Shown: in pieces, positions 1 through 9,196 of the stretch
Numbering within the stretch: the stretch's first letter is position 1
Layout: every line of letters begins with the position of its first letter
Origin: Seleniivibrio sp.
GTDB lineage: Bacteria > Chrysiogenota > Deferribacteres > Deferribacterales > Geovibrionaceae
Direction of reading: 5' to 3'
Length of the DNA stretch: 64,000 nucleotides
Assembly (NCBI RefSeq): GCF_021209385.1
Contig: NZ_JAJOIL010000005.1
Coordinates: 16,877 to 80,876, forward strand
Notes under the pieces: generated by a model
What the model was told of the DNA's origin: nothing
Database searches by the model: none
What the model saw: the letters and a program-made list of their open reading frames with translations, nothing else
Translations under genes and position numbers: made by a program

Positions 1-2228
1 TTACAGAAGATGCCGGCTGTTGCAACAAAGTCCTCCGGCAGAGCTATGCAGCCTTTGGATACTTTCTTTTCTATTTCGACAAGAAACTCACCTTCAAAGC
101 CTTCGCCTTTGACCTTGACTCTGTCCTTGGCGGAGATGCCGAGTTCTTTGGCGTCTTCGACGCTGAGCTCAAGCATAGGCTCGCCGTAAACCTTGGCAAG
201 ATCGGGTGACCATCTTGTGAAAGAGCCTGAGTGGAGTCTGAGGCTGGCGGGATAAAGGAAGAATCTGCCTTTACCTTTCGCCTTGCCGTCTGTTGCAGCG
301 ACTTCACCCGCAAAGACATAAGGGTAGGAAACCACGCCGCCGTCCCAGTTTATGCCTGAGTAAAGCGGAACTTCCTTCTCTATCATGCCTCTTACGGCAC
401 TCACTTCGGCGGGAAGCTTTATTCCAAGTCCTTTTGCTATTGCGGAAACGACACAGGCATCAGTATTAACACCTTTATCAACCGCTTTTGCTATGGACTG
501 GACATGTCCCTCAAGGTTTGTGAATGAACCGCTCTTCTCTGCGAAAGTGCTTACGGGAATGTAAACATTCGCCATTGCAGCCGTTTCGCTCATGAAGGGG
601 TCTGTCACCAGCAGAAGCTCAAGCCCTGCCGCCTTGGAAGCCGATTTTGTCCAAACGGATCTCGCAGACAGGTTTTCACCCAGAACCACTACAGCCTTGA
701 ATTTGCCGGACTCAAGTCCCTGTGCAAATTCTGTGGGGCATTTGGCTCCGAATCCCATGTCAACGATACCCACTGAGTTGTTTTTAGCTTTCGCGGGAAC
801 AACTTTAACTTTCGCACAGGCTTTTTTGATATCCTGAGCGAGTTTAACGTCCGCTTTGTTATAGGGATCAAATATAACCACGGGTCTTTCGGCGTTTGTA
901 AGTTTAGCCGCCCATTCGGAATATTCGTTGGAAGCGCCCGCAACCGCAGCCGCGTAGCTTTCCATAGCCGCTCTCACCTCGTCGGGTGTGCCTGTGACGA
1001 ATTTCTTCGACACTCTTCTGAGCGCTGTATATCCGGGGTAGAACACTGCAAGGGGAGCTGTGCCTGTTCTTGCGGCGTGTCTCACTGCCAGACCGAGTAT
1101 GGGGTTTGATTCTGTTACGTCTATGTTAAGAACTGTGACGCAGTCGCTGTTCTCAACTTCTTCCAGTGTCGCTTCGGGGTTGACTTCGTTTGTCTCGGTT
1201 GAGAACAGGTTTGAAGTTCCCAGAACGTCTTTAGCAAGTTTGCCTGCAAGGAAAGCCTCTTCATTGGTCAGTCTGGGGGAGACGACAACAGCGATGGCGT
1301 CGGCGCCGGCTGTGTCTTTAACCTTTTTGAGTTTTTCCACTGCAACATCAACCGCTTCGTTAAATGATACCTTTTTGGATTCTCCGCCCGCTTTAACAAC
1401 CGCCTCAGATTCACGTTTGATGCTGTTGATAAACTCGAAACCGAAGCGTCCTTTTGCACACATATATCCGTGGTTGATGCCCTCTTCGGGGCTTTCTTTC
1501 ATACGGAAGACCTCGTTGCCTTCATAATCTATATCCACGGTACATCCGCAAGAGCAGAGTCCGCATACGGATTTGACACGGTCGAGGTTCCAAGGTCTGT
1601 TTTTGAACAGATATATCCTGTTGTTCAGTGAACCCACGGGGCATACGCTGATGCACTGTCCGCAGTATTCACAGTTCCAGGGCTGTTCAAAAGAAGTTCC
1701 TATTATTGTATCAGTGCCTCTGTTAAGGAAGCTTATTGCCTGAATGTTCACCACTTCGTCGCAGACACGAACGCAGCGTCCGCAGAGAACGCATCTGTCG
1801 ATATCCCTTTCGATGAAAGGGTTTGTATGGTCAACGGGGGTGTCGTTGGGTTTCGCATCAAAACGAACCTTAGTGACGCCCACTTCATATGTAAGATCCT
1901 GCAGAGTACACTCGCCGCCCTTATCGCAAACCGGGCAATCCAGAGGGTGATTTATAAGAAGCAGCTCGATGGCTGTCTTGCGCACTCTGGAGAGCTTTTC
2001 CGAACGGGTGACTATCTCCATCTTGTCAGTTACGGGTGTTGTACAGGCTGCCTGAAGCTTGGGGTTTCCCACCTGCTCAACAAGACAAACCCTGCATGCA
2101 CCGAAAGGATTAAGACGGGAGTCATGGCAAAGTGTCGGGATGGAGACACCCGCCTCCTTAGCGGCGTCGAGGATGAGCGTGTTGGGAGCTACCTGTACCT
2201 CTTTTCCGTCAATTTTTACAGTAACCAT
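1..2228 (-). CDS. nuoG: NADH-quinone oxidoreductase subunit G (partial, C-terminus outside window)
   Basis: Open minus-strand frame of 742 codons running off the left edge; the ORF track misses it because it has no stop here. It carries the iron-sulfur wire of complex I. I see an N-terminal 2Fe-2S ferredoxin domain (Cys near residues 34, 45, 48, 62), the His(Cys)3 motif HPLDCPVCDKGGEC, two 4Fe-4S motifs (CVLCGRCVRVC and CEYCGQCISVCP), an extra N7-type cluster motif (CGLCSCGC then MCAKGR), and a long molybdopterin-oxidoreductase-like domain. The ATG lies 19 nt downstream of the nuoF stop. It is the last gene visible in the nuoA-G operon; nuoH onwards would lie to the left. The molybdopterin-like domain is normally without cofactor in this family. 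Confidence 0.93.
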   Translation of the reverse strand, partial: MVTVKIDGKEVQVAPNTLILDAAKEAGVSIPTLCHDSRLNPFGACRVCLVEQVGNPKLQAACTTPVTDKMEIVTRSEKLSRVRKTAIELLLINHPLDCPVCDKGGECTLQDLTYEVGVTKVRFDAKPNDTPVDHTNPFIERDIDRCVLCGRCVRVCDEVVNIQAISFLNRGTDTIIGTSFEQPWNCEYCGQCISVCPVGSLNNRIYLFKNRPWNLDRVKSVCGLCSCGCTVDIDYEGNEVFRMKESPEEGINHGYMCAKGRFGFEFINSIKRESEAVVKAGGESKKVSFNEAVDVAVEKLKKVKDTAGADAIAVVVSPRLTNEEAFLAGKLAKDVLGTSNLFSTETNEVNPEATLEEVENSDCVTVLNIDVTESNPILGLAVRHAARTGTAPLAVFYPGYTALRRVSKKFVTGTPDEVRAAMESYAAAVAGASNEYSEWAAKLTNAERPVVIFDPYNKADVKLAQDIKKACAKVKVVPAKAKNNSVGIVDMGFGAKCPTEFAQGLESGKFKAVVVLGENLSARSVWTKSASKAAGLELLLVTDPFMSETAAMANVYIPVSTFAEKSGSFTNLEGHVQSIAKAVDKGVNTDACVVSAIAKGLGIKLPAEVSAVRGMIEKEVPLYSGINWDGGVVSYPYVFAGEVAATDGKAKGKGRFFLYPASLRLHSGSFTRWSPDLAKVYGEPMLELSVEDAKELGISAKDRVKVKGEGFEGEFLVEIEKKVSKGCIALPEDFVATAGIFC

Positions 2229-2247
2229 ACTGAGTCTCTCCTCTGCC

Positions 2248-4035
2248 TTAATCTATTGCATTGAAAGGACAGTTAACTATACATTCGCGACATTTCACGC
2301 ATTTGGATTTGTCAATGTATGCGACTGTTCCTTTTTCCCATGTGATAGCATCAACGGGACATGCTTTTTTGCAGATACCGCATTTTTTGCATCTGTCGTC
2401 AACAACAACGAACTCGATAAGTTCCGCACACTCCCTTGCGGGGCATTTTTTGTCTCTGATGTGCGCCTCATACTCGTGTCTGAAATATTTCACAGTCGTA
2501 AGTACGGGGTTTGGTGCTGTCTGACCCAGACCGCAGAGTGACGCAGTCTTGATGTCGTTACCTACTTCCAGAAGAAGATCAATATCCTCTTCCCTTCCCT
2601 GACCTGTGATGATCCTTGTAAGGATATCAAGCATGGTCTTTGTTCCGATACGGCAGGGGATACATTTGCCGCATGATTCTCTCTGGGTGAATGTAAGGAA
2701 GAAATGAGCCACGTTAACCATGCAGTTCGTTTCATCCATAACAACAACACCGCCGGAACCCATCATCGCACCTGCTGCGATGAGCGAATCGTAGTCTATG
2801 GGTGTTTCAAGGTGGTCAGGTGTAAGACAGCCGCCAGAGGGACCGCCAAGCTGAACAGCCTTGAATTTTCTCTTTTTCGGGATACCGCCGCCGACATCAA
2901 AAATGAGTTCGCGCACGGTGATACCCATAGGAACCTCAACAAGTCCGGTTGACTTAACCTTGCCTGAAAGGGCGAAGATCTTAGTACCTTTTGACTTTTC
3001 AGTACCTATGTTTGCATACCATTCGGATCCGTTAAGCAGGATGCCGGGGAGGTTTGCAAAGGTCTCAACGTTGTTAACGTTTGAAGGTTTCTGCCAGAGA
3101 CCCTTAACAGCGGGGAACGGAGGTCTGGGACGGGGCATGCCTCTTTCGCCTTCAATTGAGGCGATGAGAGCTGTTTCCTCGCCGCAAACAAACGCGCCGG
3201 CTCCTTCTTTCAGCTTCAGTTTGAAGTGGAAGTCGGTACCGAACACCTTGTCGCCAAGTATTCCTGCTGCTTCAGCATCTTTAATGGCTTTGATAACCCT
3301 TACGATGGCAAGCGGATACTCCGCACGGCAATAGATGTAACCTTCGTCGCATCCGATTGCATAACCTGCGATAAGCATACCCTCGATGACCGCGTGGGGG
3401 TTACCTTCGATTATGGAACGGTCCATGAACGCGCCTGGGTCACCTTCATCCGCGTTGCAGATAAGGTATTTGTGGTCGCCGGGGCTGTTTCGGCAGAACG
3501 TCCATTTAAGACCTGTGGGGAAACCGCCGCCCCCCCTGCCTCTGAGGCCTGACTTCTTGACTTCGTCAATAACCTGCTCAGGGGTCATGGTGAGCGCTTT
3601 TTTAATCGCTTCGTATCCGCCGAGTTTAATGTAGTCTTCAAGACTTTCGGGGTCTACACGTCCGCAATCGGCAAGAACGTAGCGTTTCTGTTTATCATAG
3701 AATTGAAAATAGTCGGCCTTTGCCGCCCACTTCTCAACAACATTACCGCCGACAATGTGTTCCTCAACTATTGTGGGAACCATTTCAGCCGAAACGTGTT
3801 CGTAAGTGACCGGTTCTTTGCCCGGGATATAAACGTCTATAAGTACATCACGGGCGCAGAGTCCTCTGCATCCTGTCTGTTTTGCGGCACAGTTGCGTTC
3901 TTTTGATTCCGCGTTTTTAAGACCTCTTTTGGCAAACTCCTGTTCCAGAGCCTCCATGACCTCATGTCCGCCGGAAGCAACACCAGCCGTACCCATACAG
4001 ACGTGTACTTCAACGTGATCTGTTGTATAACTCAT
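2248..4035 (-). CDS. nuoF: NADH-quinone oxidoreductase subunit F, HydB/HndC-like architecture
   Basis: 595-residue NADH- and FMN-binding subunit, which takes hydride from NADH. Domain order seen: N-terminal thioredoxin-like 2Fe-2S segment (Cys at about 13, 49, 56, 60), FMN loop GRGGGGFPTGLKW near 166-178, NADH-binding region around GAGAFVCGEETALIAS, 4Fe-4S motif ESCGKCIPC near 455, and a C-terminal ferredoxin domain with two 4Fe-4S motifs (CKKCGICKKACP, CVKCRECIVNCP). Ordinary NuoF is about 420-450 residues and lacks both end domains; this longer layout is the one of HydB/HndC subunits of multi-subunit hydrogenases and NAD-dependent formate dehydrogenases. The usual second Cys of the first domain is replaced (CMGTAGVASGG). 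Three bases separate it from the nuoE stop. Confidence 0.94.
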   Translation of the reverse strand: MSYTTDHVEVHVCMGTAGVASGGHEVMEALEQEFAKRGLKNAESKERNCAAKQTGCRGLCARDVLIDVYIPGKEPVTYEHVSAEMVPTIVEEHIVGGNVVEKWAAKADYFQFYDKQKRYVLADCGRVDPESLEDYIKLGGYEAIKKALTMTPEQVIDEVKKSGLRGRGGGGFPTGLKWTFCRNSPGDHKYLICNADEGDPGAFMDRSIIEGNPHAVIEGMLIAGYAIGCDEGYIYCRAEYPLAIVRVIKAIKDAEAAGILGDKVFGTDFHFKLKLKEGAGAFVCGEETALIASIEGERGMPRPRPPFPAVKGLWQKPSNVNNVETFANLPGILLNGSEWYANIGTEKSKGTKIFALSGKVKSTGLVEVPMGITVRELIFDVGGGIPKKRKFKAVQLGGPSGGCLTPDHLETPIDYDSLIAAGAMMGSGGVVVMDETNCMVNVAHFFLTFTQRESCGKCIPCRIGTKTMLDILTRIITGQGREEDIDLLLEVGNDIKTASLCGLGQTAPNPVLTTVKYFRHEYEAHIRDKKCPARECAELIEFVVVDDRCKKCGICKKACPVDAITWEKGTVAYIDKSKCVKCRECIVNCPFNAID

Positions 4036-4038
4036 ATC

Positions 4039-4545
4039 CTACCCCTGAAGTTCTGCATAATCCCTGAAGATCTTTCTTGCTTCTTCAGGTTTCAGGTTGC
4101 CGTATGTTTTATTGTTGATCATGATAACGGGAGCCATTCCGCATGCGCCGATACATGAAACTTCCTCAAGGGTAAACTTGAGGTCTGCGCTTGTCTCACC
4201 GTTTTTTATCCCGAATTCCTCACACACAACTTCGGAGATACGACCCGAACCCTGCACGTGGCAGGCTGTTCCTCTGCATACCCTGATGACATACTTGCCT
4301 CTGGGTTTAGTGTAAAACTGTGCATAGAAGGTAATAACGCCATAAATCTGGTGTGCTGACATATTCAGGTTGTCGGCAATCCTTTCAACAATTTCGCTGA
4401 AGAGATATCCGTATGCTTCCTGAACCTGCTGAAGAACCGGAATGGTTGCGCCTTTCCAGTCTTTGTACTTTTCGCAGATCTCGTCGCAAGCGGTAAAATC
4501 TATCTCTTTGCCTGCTGATTCTGTCTCTTTTACTTCTGTCGCCAT
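4039..4545 (-). CDS. nuoE: NADH-quinone oxidoreductase subunit E
   Basis: 168-residue thioredoxin-fold 2Fe-2S subunit that sits beside NuoF in the peripheral arm of complex I. The four cluster ligands are visible as VCRGTACHV (C-x4-C) and VSCIGACGMAP (C-x3-C). The N-terminal half is the usual helical bundle of this family, with the conserved stretch QIYGVITFYAQF. The length is typical. It lies 11 nt after nuoD and 3 nt before nuoF, so it is translated within the same operon. Confidence 0.95.
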   Translation of the reverse strand: MATEVKETESAGKEIDFTACDEICEKYKDWKGATIPVLQQVQEAYGYLFSEIVERIADNLNMSAHQIYGVITFYAQFYTKPRGKYVIRVCRGTACHVQGSGRISEVVCEEFGIKNGETSADLKFTLEEVSCIGACGMAPVIMINNKTYGNLKPEEARKIFRDYAELQG

Positions 4546-4556
4546 TATGTCACCCC

Positions 4557-5741
4557 TTACCTGTCGATTTCGCCGAGTACCACGTCGTTGGTACCGACTA
4601 TCGCAACAAGGTCAGCCAGCATGTGTCCTTTGGCCATCTTGTTCAGTGCGCCGAGGTTGACATAGGAGGGGGCTCTTATCTTCATTCTGTAAGGTCTTTC
4701 CTCTCCTTCGGAAACAAGATAGAAACCGAGTTCGCCTTTGGGCGCCTCGATACCTTGATATGTTTCGCCTTTAGGAGCCTTGAAACCTTTGGAAACGATG
4801 TAGAATCTTCTGATAAGTGCTTCCATGCGCTCGTAAACGTCTTCGTGTTTGGGCAGAGCAACTCTGGGGTCGTCAGTCATGACTTCGCCGGTTGCGGGGA
4901 TCTGCTCAAGAGCCTGCTGAAGAATTTTGTTGGATTCACGAAGCTCTTTCATTCTGACCTTGTAACGTGCGTATGTATCGCCTTCCTGCTGTACGGGAAT
5001 TTCCCATTTGAATCTGTCGTATATACCATAGGGTTCGTCGCGGCGAAGGTCGAAGTCAACACCTGAGCCTCTCATAAGGGGACCTGACGTACCGTAAGCC
5101 TGAGTATCGTCAGCGGAAAGATGTCCGATGCCGATTGTTCTCATTTTCCAGATCCTGTTGTTTGTCAGCAGGTTTTCGTATGTATCAACGTTAGCGTCGA
5201 ATCTCTCCACGAAGGATTTAAGCCTTACGAAGAAATCTTCGGGCATGTCCGCGCGTACGCCGCCGATACGGATCCATGAGCTGGTCATACGCTGACCTGT
5301 ACCCACTTCAAACATATCAAGTATCTCCTCGCGCTCACGGAAAGCGTAAAGGAAAACAGTCATCGCGCCTATGTCAAGGGCGTGTGTCGCAACCCACACA
5401 AGGTGAGAAGCAATTCTTGCCATCTCTGCGAGTATAACGCGGAGATATTCAGCCCTTTCGGGGATATTAACGTCAAAGAACTTCTCTACTGCAAGGCAGT
5501 AGGCAAGGTTATTAGAAAGAGGTGAAAGGTAGTCAAGTCTGTCTGTGAGCGGAATAACCTGGTGGTATGTTCTGTTTTCGGCAAGTTTTTCAGTGCCTCT
5601 GTGGAGGAAGCCCACATCGGGTTCCACGTTGACAATGGTCTCGCCGTCGATGTCTACCACAAGTCTCAGAACCCCGTGTGTAGAGGGGTGCTGGGGTCCC
5701 ATGTTGACGGTAATTACTTCTGAAATGTTATTATTAATCAT
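4557..5741 (-). CDS. nuoD: NADH-quinone oxidoreductase subunit D (49 kDa subunit)
   Basis: 394 residues, the normal length for NuoD. It forms the quinone-reduction site together with NuoB. Conserved blocks include MGPQHPSTHGVLRL near the N-terminus, EPDVGFLHRGTEKL, and the C-terminal ending VGTNDVVLGEIDR. Related to the large subunit of NiFe hydrogenases but without the nickel-binding cysteines. It follows nuoC by 8 nt. nuoC and nuoD are separate genes here, not fused as in Escherichia coli. Confidence 0.96.
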   Translation of the reverse strand: MINNNISEVITVNMGPQHPSTHGVLRLVVDIDGETIVNVEPDVGFLHRGTEKLAENRTYHQVIPLTDRLDYLSPLSNNLAYCLAVEKFFDVNIPERAEYLRVILAEMARIASHLVWVATHALDIGAMTVFLYAFREREEILDMFEVGTGQRMTSSWIRIGGVRADMPEDFFVRLKSFVERFDANVDTYENLLTNNRIWKMRTIGIGHLSADDTQAYGTSGPLMRGSGVDFDLRRDEPYGIYDRFKWEIPVQQEGDTYARYKVRMKELRESNKILQQALEQIPATGEVMTDDPRVALPKHEDVYERMEALIRRFYIVSKGFKAPKGETYQGIEAPKGELGFYLVSEGEERPYRMKIRAPSYVNLGALNKMAKGHMLADLVAIVGTNDVVLGEIDR

Positions 5742-5749
5742 ATCAGTTC

Positions 5750-6247
5750 CTACCTTGAAAACTTAAGACCGAGACCTTGCTCATCAGCATTGTTGAACCA
5801 TGATCTCTCTTTAAGCGGGAAGTCTTTTCTTAAGGGGTGACCCTCGAAGAATTCGGGAAGCAGGACTCTTTTAAGATCGGGGTGACCTTCAAAGACTATG
5901 CCCATAAGGTCATACTGTTCCCTTTCCATAAGGTTTGCACCCGGCCAGATATCTGTAATAGTGGGGAACTTATTGTCCTCACCGGACAGTTTGACAAAAA
6001 CGCGCATCTTGTTCTCAATAGAGAACAGGTTGATTGTGATCTCAAACTTTTCACGTTTTTTGGGCCAGTGTACGGCAACAACGTCCACTATGTACTTGAA
6101 GGATGCTTCGTCTCTTAAAGCAGTTAAAACCGCTTTATAGGCGGCAACGTCCTTCACTCTTATGAAGTTGCACTTAAACTCCGTATAGCTGTTGAGCTTT
6201 TCGGGGAAAAGCGCTTCCAGTTTGGCTGCAAGCTGTTCAAATGTCAT
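5750..6247 (-). CDS. nuoC: NADH-quinone oxidoreductase subunit C (30 kDa subunit)
   Basis: 165-residue stand-alone NuoC. The signature region for the 30 kDa subunit, with EREQYDLMGIVFEGHPDLKR and the following HPLRKDFPL, is present at about residues 112-145. It belongs to the peripheral arm and has no cofactor. It starts 9 nt after nuoB and ends 8 nt before nuoD, consistent with one polycistronic message. Confidence 0.95.
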   Translation of the reverse strand: MTFEQLAAKLEALFPEKLNSYTEFKCNFIRVKDVAAYKAVLTALRDEASFKYIVDVVAVHWPKKREKFEITINLFSIENKMRVFVKLSGEDNKFPTITDIWPGANLMEREQYDLMGIVFEGHPDLKRVLLPEFFEGHPLRKDFPLKERSWFNNADEQGLGLKFSR

Positions 6248-6256
6248 CCTTTCCTC

Positions 6257-6733
6257 CTACTTTCTCACGACTTTTTCAGTCATGATTTTCTTTTGCAGAG
6301 CAGTAATGGCATCGAAAAATGCTTCGGGTCTGGGAGGGCAGCCGGGAACATAGAAATCAACCGGAATAACCTCATCAACACCCTGTACTGTAGAATAGGT
6401 GTTATAGATTCCGCCGCTTGTTGCGCAGCTTCCGATTGCTATGACCCATTTGGGCTCAGGCATCTGCAGGTAGACCTTTCTGACGACAGGCGCCATTTTT
6501 CTGGTAACAGTTCCGGCAACCAGCATCAGGTCAGACTGACGCGGTGTCGCACGGAAAATGATACCCATTCTGTCAAGGTCGTATTTGGCAGCGCCGCAGG
6601 CCATCATTTCGATCGCGCAGCAGGCGAGACCGAACGTAACAGGCCAGATAGAGCCTTTTCTGCAGTAGTTGATCACACTGTCAACTGTCGTCGTGAGAAC
6701 GTTGTCAGGTAATTTTCTGTCAATTAAGCCCAT
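6257..6733 (-). CDS. nuoB: NADH-quinone oxidoreductase subunit B
   Basis: Holds the N2 4Fe-4S cluster that passes electrons to quinone. Ligand motifs seen: the adjacent pair [10 protein letters not shown], then GSCATSGG and [10 protein letters not shown] place the start at 6733 (MGLIDRKL, 158 residues) rather than the track start at 6754, because AAGGAG lies 7 nt upstream of this ATG and inside the longer reading. With this start the gene overlaps the end of nuoA by 10 nt, which suggests translational coupling. Confidence 0.93.
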   Translation of the reverse strand: MGLIDRKLPDNVLTTTVDSVINYCRKGSIWPVTFGLACCAIEMMACGAAKYDLDRMGIIFRATPRQSDLMLVAGTVTRKMAPVVRKVYLQMPEPKWVIAIGSCATSGGIYNTYSTVQGVDEVIPVDFYVPGCPPRPEAFFDAITALQKKIMTEKVVRK

Positions 6734-7077
6734 TCTAACGCTCCTTTCTGCCATGCGTAAAAGTAACCGAACACAAGGATTACGATGAACAGAATCATCT
6801 CGATGAGACCGAAAAGCCCGATCATGTCGAAGCTGACGGCCCAGGGGTACAGAAACACTGTCTCCACATCAAAAATAACAAACAGCATAGCGATTATGTA
6901 GAACCTGAGGTTCAGACGCTTTCTGTTTTCATCCAGCGAGGGCATTCCGCACTCATATACGCTGAATTTGACCTTTTCATATTTCGCGGGACGGACAATG
7001 GCTCCTACGAACATAATTATTATGCCGAGAGCTCCGGCCACGATAAGGAAAAGCACTATAGGCAAATATCCACTCAT
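6724..7077 (-). CDS. nuoA: NADH-quinone oxidoreductase subunit A
   Basis: 117-residue membrane subunit with three hydrophobic segments (about residues 5-27, 60-80 and 85-108). The family signature [20 protein letters not shown] and the acidic pair in [13 protein letters not shown] are present. First gene of the nuo operon; a promoter-like sequence lies 34-62 nt upstream. Confidence 0.94.
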   Translation of the reverse strand: MSGYLPIVLFLIVAGALGIIIMFVGAIVRPAKYEKVKFSVYECGMPSLDENRKRLNLRFYIIAMLFVIFDVETVFLYPWAVSFDMIGLFGLIEMILFIVILVFGYFYAWQKGALEWA

Positions 7078-7110
7078 ACCTCACCTCTGTATTTTGTATA
7101 CAGTATGCAG

Positions 7111-7139
7111 TATCTATCATGAAGCAGTAAAGGTGTCAA
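7111..7139 (-). promoter_or_regulatory. Candidate sigma-70 promoter of the nuo operon
   Basis: On the minus strand TTGACA (7134-7139) is a perfect -35; 17 nt later comes TAGATA (7111-7116), a weaker -10 (GATACT two bases further on is an alternative). It is the only good -35 in the rluD-nuoA gap. The -10 match is only partial, so the exact start is uncertain. Confidence 0.5.
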
Positions 7140-7228
7140 CAAGAAACATCGTTTTAGGACTAAAAGAATCCCCGTATTGGAAGGGGGTTTGCGCGCCTGA
7201 GCCATTGTAGCGGGAGTTCAGAATAATA

Positions 7229-8137
7229 CTATAATTTAAGTCTTTTTACAAGCTCTTCAATATCTGTGGGAAGCGGCGATAGAAAAGACTTTTGAGTGTT
7301 ATCGAAAGGATCTATAAAGGACAGATGCCACGAATGCAAAGCCTGTCTTTTGATGGGCATCGCAGCGGAAATCTTGTTTCCGTATACGCTATCACCAGCC
7401 AGCGGAAAGCCCATATGAGACATGTGCACCCGTATCTGATGGGTTCTTCCGGTGTATATTTTTACCTCTGCAAGGAATGCCCCTTTTAATAATTTTAGAA
7501 CAGTGATTTCACTTTTAGCGTATTTGCCGTTTTCGTCCACAGCCATCTTTTTACGGTCTTTTTTGCTCCTTGCGATGGGAAATTCGGCTGTAAATTTCTC
7601 TGTTTTCGGATTGCCCGCACAAACGGCAAGGTATTTTTTATCCACTGTTCTATCCGCAAACATCTTTGACAGTTTCTCCCGCGCATTTCTGTTCTTCGCC
7701 ACGAGAAGAAGCCCTGAGGTGTCTTTGTCCAGACGATGCACAATGCCGGGTCTGACATCATTATCGTCTTGTATATCAAACATATAAAGCAGTCCGTTAA
7801 CCAGTGTGTCAGCATCTGTGCCGTGAGCTGGATGCACTGTCACACCTGCCGGCTTGTCGATGACTGCGTAATTATCACATTCATATACAACTGTCAGATT
7901 CATCTCCACCGGTGTCATATCCGGCATTTTTTCCGGCGGTATAACAACTATTATATTATCACCAACCCTGACCTTATATTTCTTTTCGCGCACGGCGCCA
8001 TTCACCGTAACGCTCCCCTGTTCTATGAGCTTTTCAGCATGGGAGCGTGAAATTTCCGAATTTGCTGATATGTATGCATCCAGTCTCACGGAGCTTTCAG
8101 ACGCGGTCATTGTGATTATTTGGCTATTTTCTGTCAT
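7229..8137 (-). CDS. rluD: RluD-family 23S rRNA pseudouridine synthase
   Basis: 302 residues. An N-terminal S4 RNA-binding domain (about 15-75; SRSHAEKLIEQGSVTVNG) is followed by the pseudouridine synthase domain with the catalytic motif HRLDKDTSGLLLVAKN (catalytic Asp within HRLDKDTSG) and the family block GRTHQIRVHMSHMGFPLAGD. RluD and RluC share this layout; the overall pattern fits RluD/YlyB, which modifies helix 69 of 23S rRNA, but the exact target uridine cannot be read from sequence. It is a single gene on this strand; nuoA downstream has its own promoter. Confidence 0.88.
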   Translation of the reverse strand: MTENSQIITMTASESSVRLDAYISANSEISRSHAEKLIEQGSVTVNGAVREKKYKVRVGDNIIVVIPPEKMPDMTPVEMNLTVVYECDNYAVIDKPAGVTVHPAHGTDADTLVNGLLYMFDIQDDNDVRPGIVHRLDKDTSGLLLVAKNRNAREKLSKMFADRTVDKKYLAVCAGNPKTEKFTAEFPIARSKKDRKKMAVDENGKYAKSEITVLKLLKGAFLAEVKIYTGRTHQIRVHMSHMGFPLAGDSVYGNKISAAMPIKRQALHSWHLSFIDPFDNTQKSFLSPLPTDIEELVKRLKL

Positions 8138-8153
8138 TTTCTCTCATCTTCAA

Positions 8154-8215
8154 AGATTGCTTCGTCAGTACTTTCCTCGCAAAGACGTCTCTGCGAGCCG
8201 CAGGTGAAGCAGTCT
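8154..8215. repeat. Interspersed nested-palindrome repeat, family 2, copy 1
   Basis: 62-nt element with outer arms AGATTGCTTC (8154-8163) and GAAGCAGTCT (8206-8215) and inner arms CTCGCA (8176-8181) and TGCGAG (8192-8197). The same plan with the same arms recurs at 39730-39794. It lies between the divergent rluD and rpsF transcripts. Similar 'gattgcttcg...tctgcgag' elements are common REP-like repeats in many unrelated bacteria. Confidence 0.75.
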
Positions 8216-8229
8216 GACTATAAATTTTC

Positions 8230-8258
8230 TTGACTTATATTACCCGAACGGATATAAG
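8230..8258 (+). promoter_or_regulatory. Promoter of rpsF-ssb-rpsR
   Basis: TTGACT (8230-8235), a 17-nt spacer and TATAAG (8253-8258) make a good sigma-70 promoter. The expected start near 8265 gives a leader of about 57 nt before the rpsF ATG. I looked for the S6:S18 autoregulatory motif in the leader and did not find a convincing one. Confidence 0.65.
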
Positions 8259-8321
8259 TTTCAACCACCTTTGTTGCGCATAGTATAAGTGCGTGACTAT
8301 TTAATCCACGAAGGAGGACAT

Positions 8322-8771
8322 ATGAACACTTACGAAACCGTATTCATCGTCCGCCCCGATCTCCAGCAGGATGAGATCGAAAAAGAGCTTGAGTTCTTCA
8401 AAGGGAACATCGAGCAGAACGGCGGAAAGATCATCAAAGTTGAGCCCTGGGGCAGAGTAACAATGGCATACGCCATCGAAAACTATGCAGAAGGCTACTA
8501 CTTCCTTATCCAGTTTGAAGCAGACATCAACTATCCCGACGAGCTTACAAAACGTTTCCGTTACAACGAGAACGTACTCAGATTCGTCATCGTTGCTATT
8601 GATGAGAAAAAATTCAAACTCAACCCCAAAAAAGACACTGGTGCTAAGCGCTATGTGAAAAAACCCGGTGCAAGAAAACCCCGCGAAGGTGAAGAGGGTG
8701 AGGAAATCGCTCCAGCTGAAGCTGAAGAGAGCGAAGAAGCAACAACTACAGAAGACTCAGCGGCTGAATAA
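8322..8771 (+). CDS. rpsF: Ribosomal protein bS6
   Basis: Small-subunit protein that pairs with bS18. The core (about residues 1-95, YETVFIVRPDLQQDEIEKEL onward) is typical. A long acidic C-terminal tail rich in Glu and Ala (last 40 residues) follows a basic linker; bS6 tails vary between species. The start is ATG 8322, 11 codons inside the track ORF (GTG 8289), because AAGGAGG sits at 8311-8317 just before it. First gene of the rpsF-ssb-rpsR operon. Confidence 0.95.
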   Translation: MNTYETVFIVRPDLQQDEIEKELEFFKGNIEQNGGKIIKVEPWGRVTMAYAIENYAEGYYFLIQFEADINYPDELTKRFRYNENVLRFVIVAIDEKKFKLNPKKDTGAKRYVKKPGARKPREGEEGEEIAPAEAEESEEATTTEDSAAE

Positions 8772-8788
8772 GCCAGCAGGAGAATACT

Positions 8789-9184
8789 ATGGGTTTCCTT
8801 AATAAAGTCATGCTGCTCGGCAATGTTACACGCAACCCCGAAGTTCGGTTCATCCCGGGGCGTGACCTGCCTGTCGCCAAATTCGGACTGGCAGTCACAA
8901 GGAAAACAAAAGACAGAGAAGAGACCTGTTTCATCGACATAGTAACTTTCGGCAAAACTGCCGAAATGTGCGGAGAATACGTTACAAAAGGTATGCCGCT
9001 GCTTATCGAAGGCAGACTCAACTACAGCACATGGGAAGCCGACGGACAGAAACGTTCCAAGCACGAGGTGGTTGCCGAAAATATCCAATTCGTCTCCAGA
9101 AGAGACAAATCGGAATATTCCGGTTCAAGTGCATTTGACGAGCCCGCATCCGGTTCCATGGACGAAGACGATATCCCATTTTAA
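8789..9184 (+). CDS. ssb: Single-stranded DNA-binding protein
   Basis: 131 residues. OB-fold domain in the first 105 residues (MGFLNKVMLLGNVTRNPEVR), a short linker, and the C-terminal acidic tip DEDDIPF that recruits replication and repair partners. An SD (AGCAGGAG) precedes the ATG. The position between rpsF and rpsR is the common bacterial arrangement. Confidence 0.96.
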   Translation: MGFLNKVMLLGNVTRNPEVRFIPGRDLPVAKFGLAVTRKTKDREETCFIDIVTFGKTAEMCGEYVTKGMPLLIEGRLNYSTWEADGQKRSKHEVVAENIQFVSRRDKSEYSGSSAFDEPASGSMDEDDIPF

Positions 9185-9196
9185 GGAGGAAAAGAA

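Noticed and set aside
7169-7192. CCCC...GGGGG inverted repeat between nuoA and rluD
   Set aside because: Only 4-5 bp pair; it could be a rluD terminator or a worn repeat-family-1 half, but I cannot support either.
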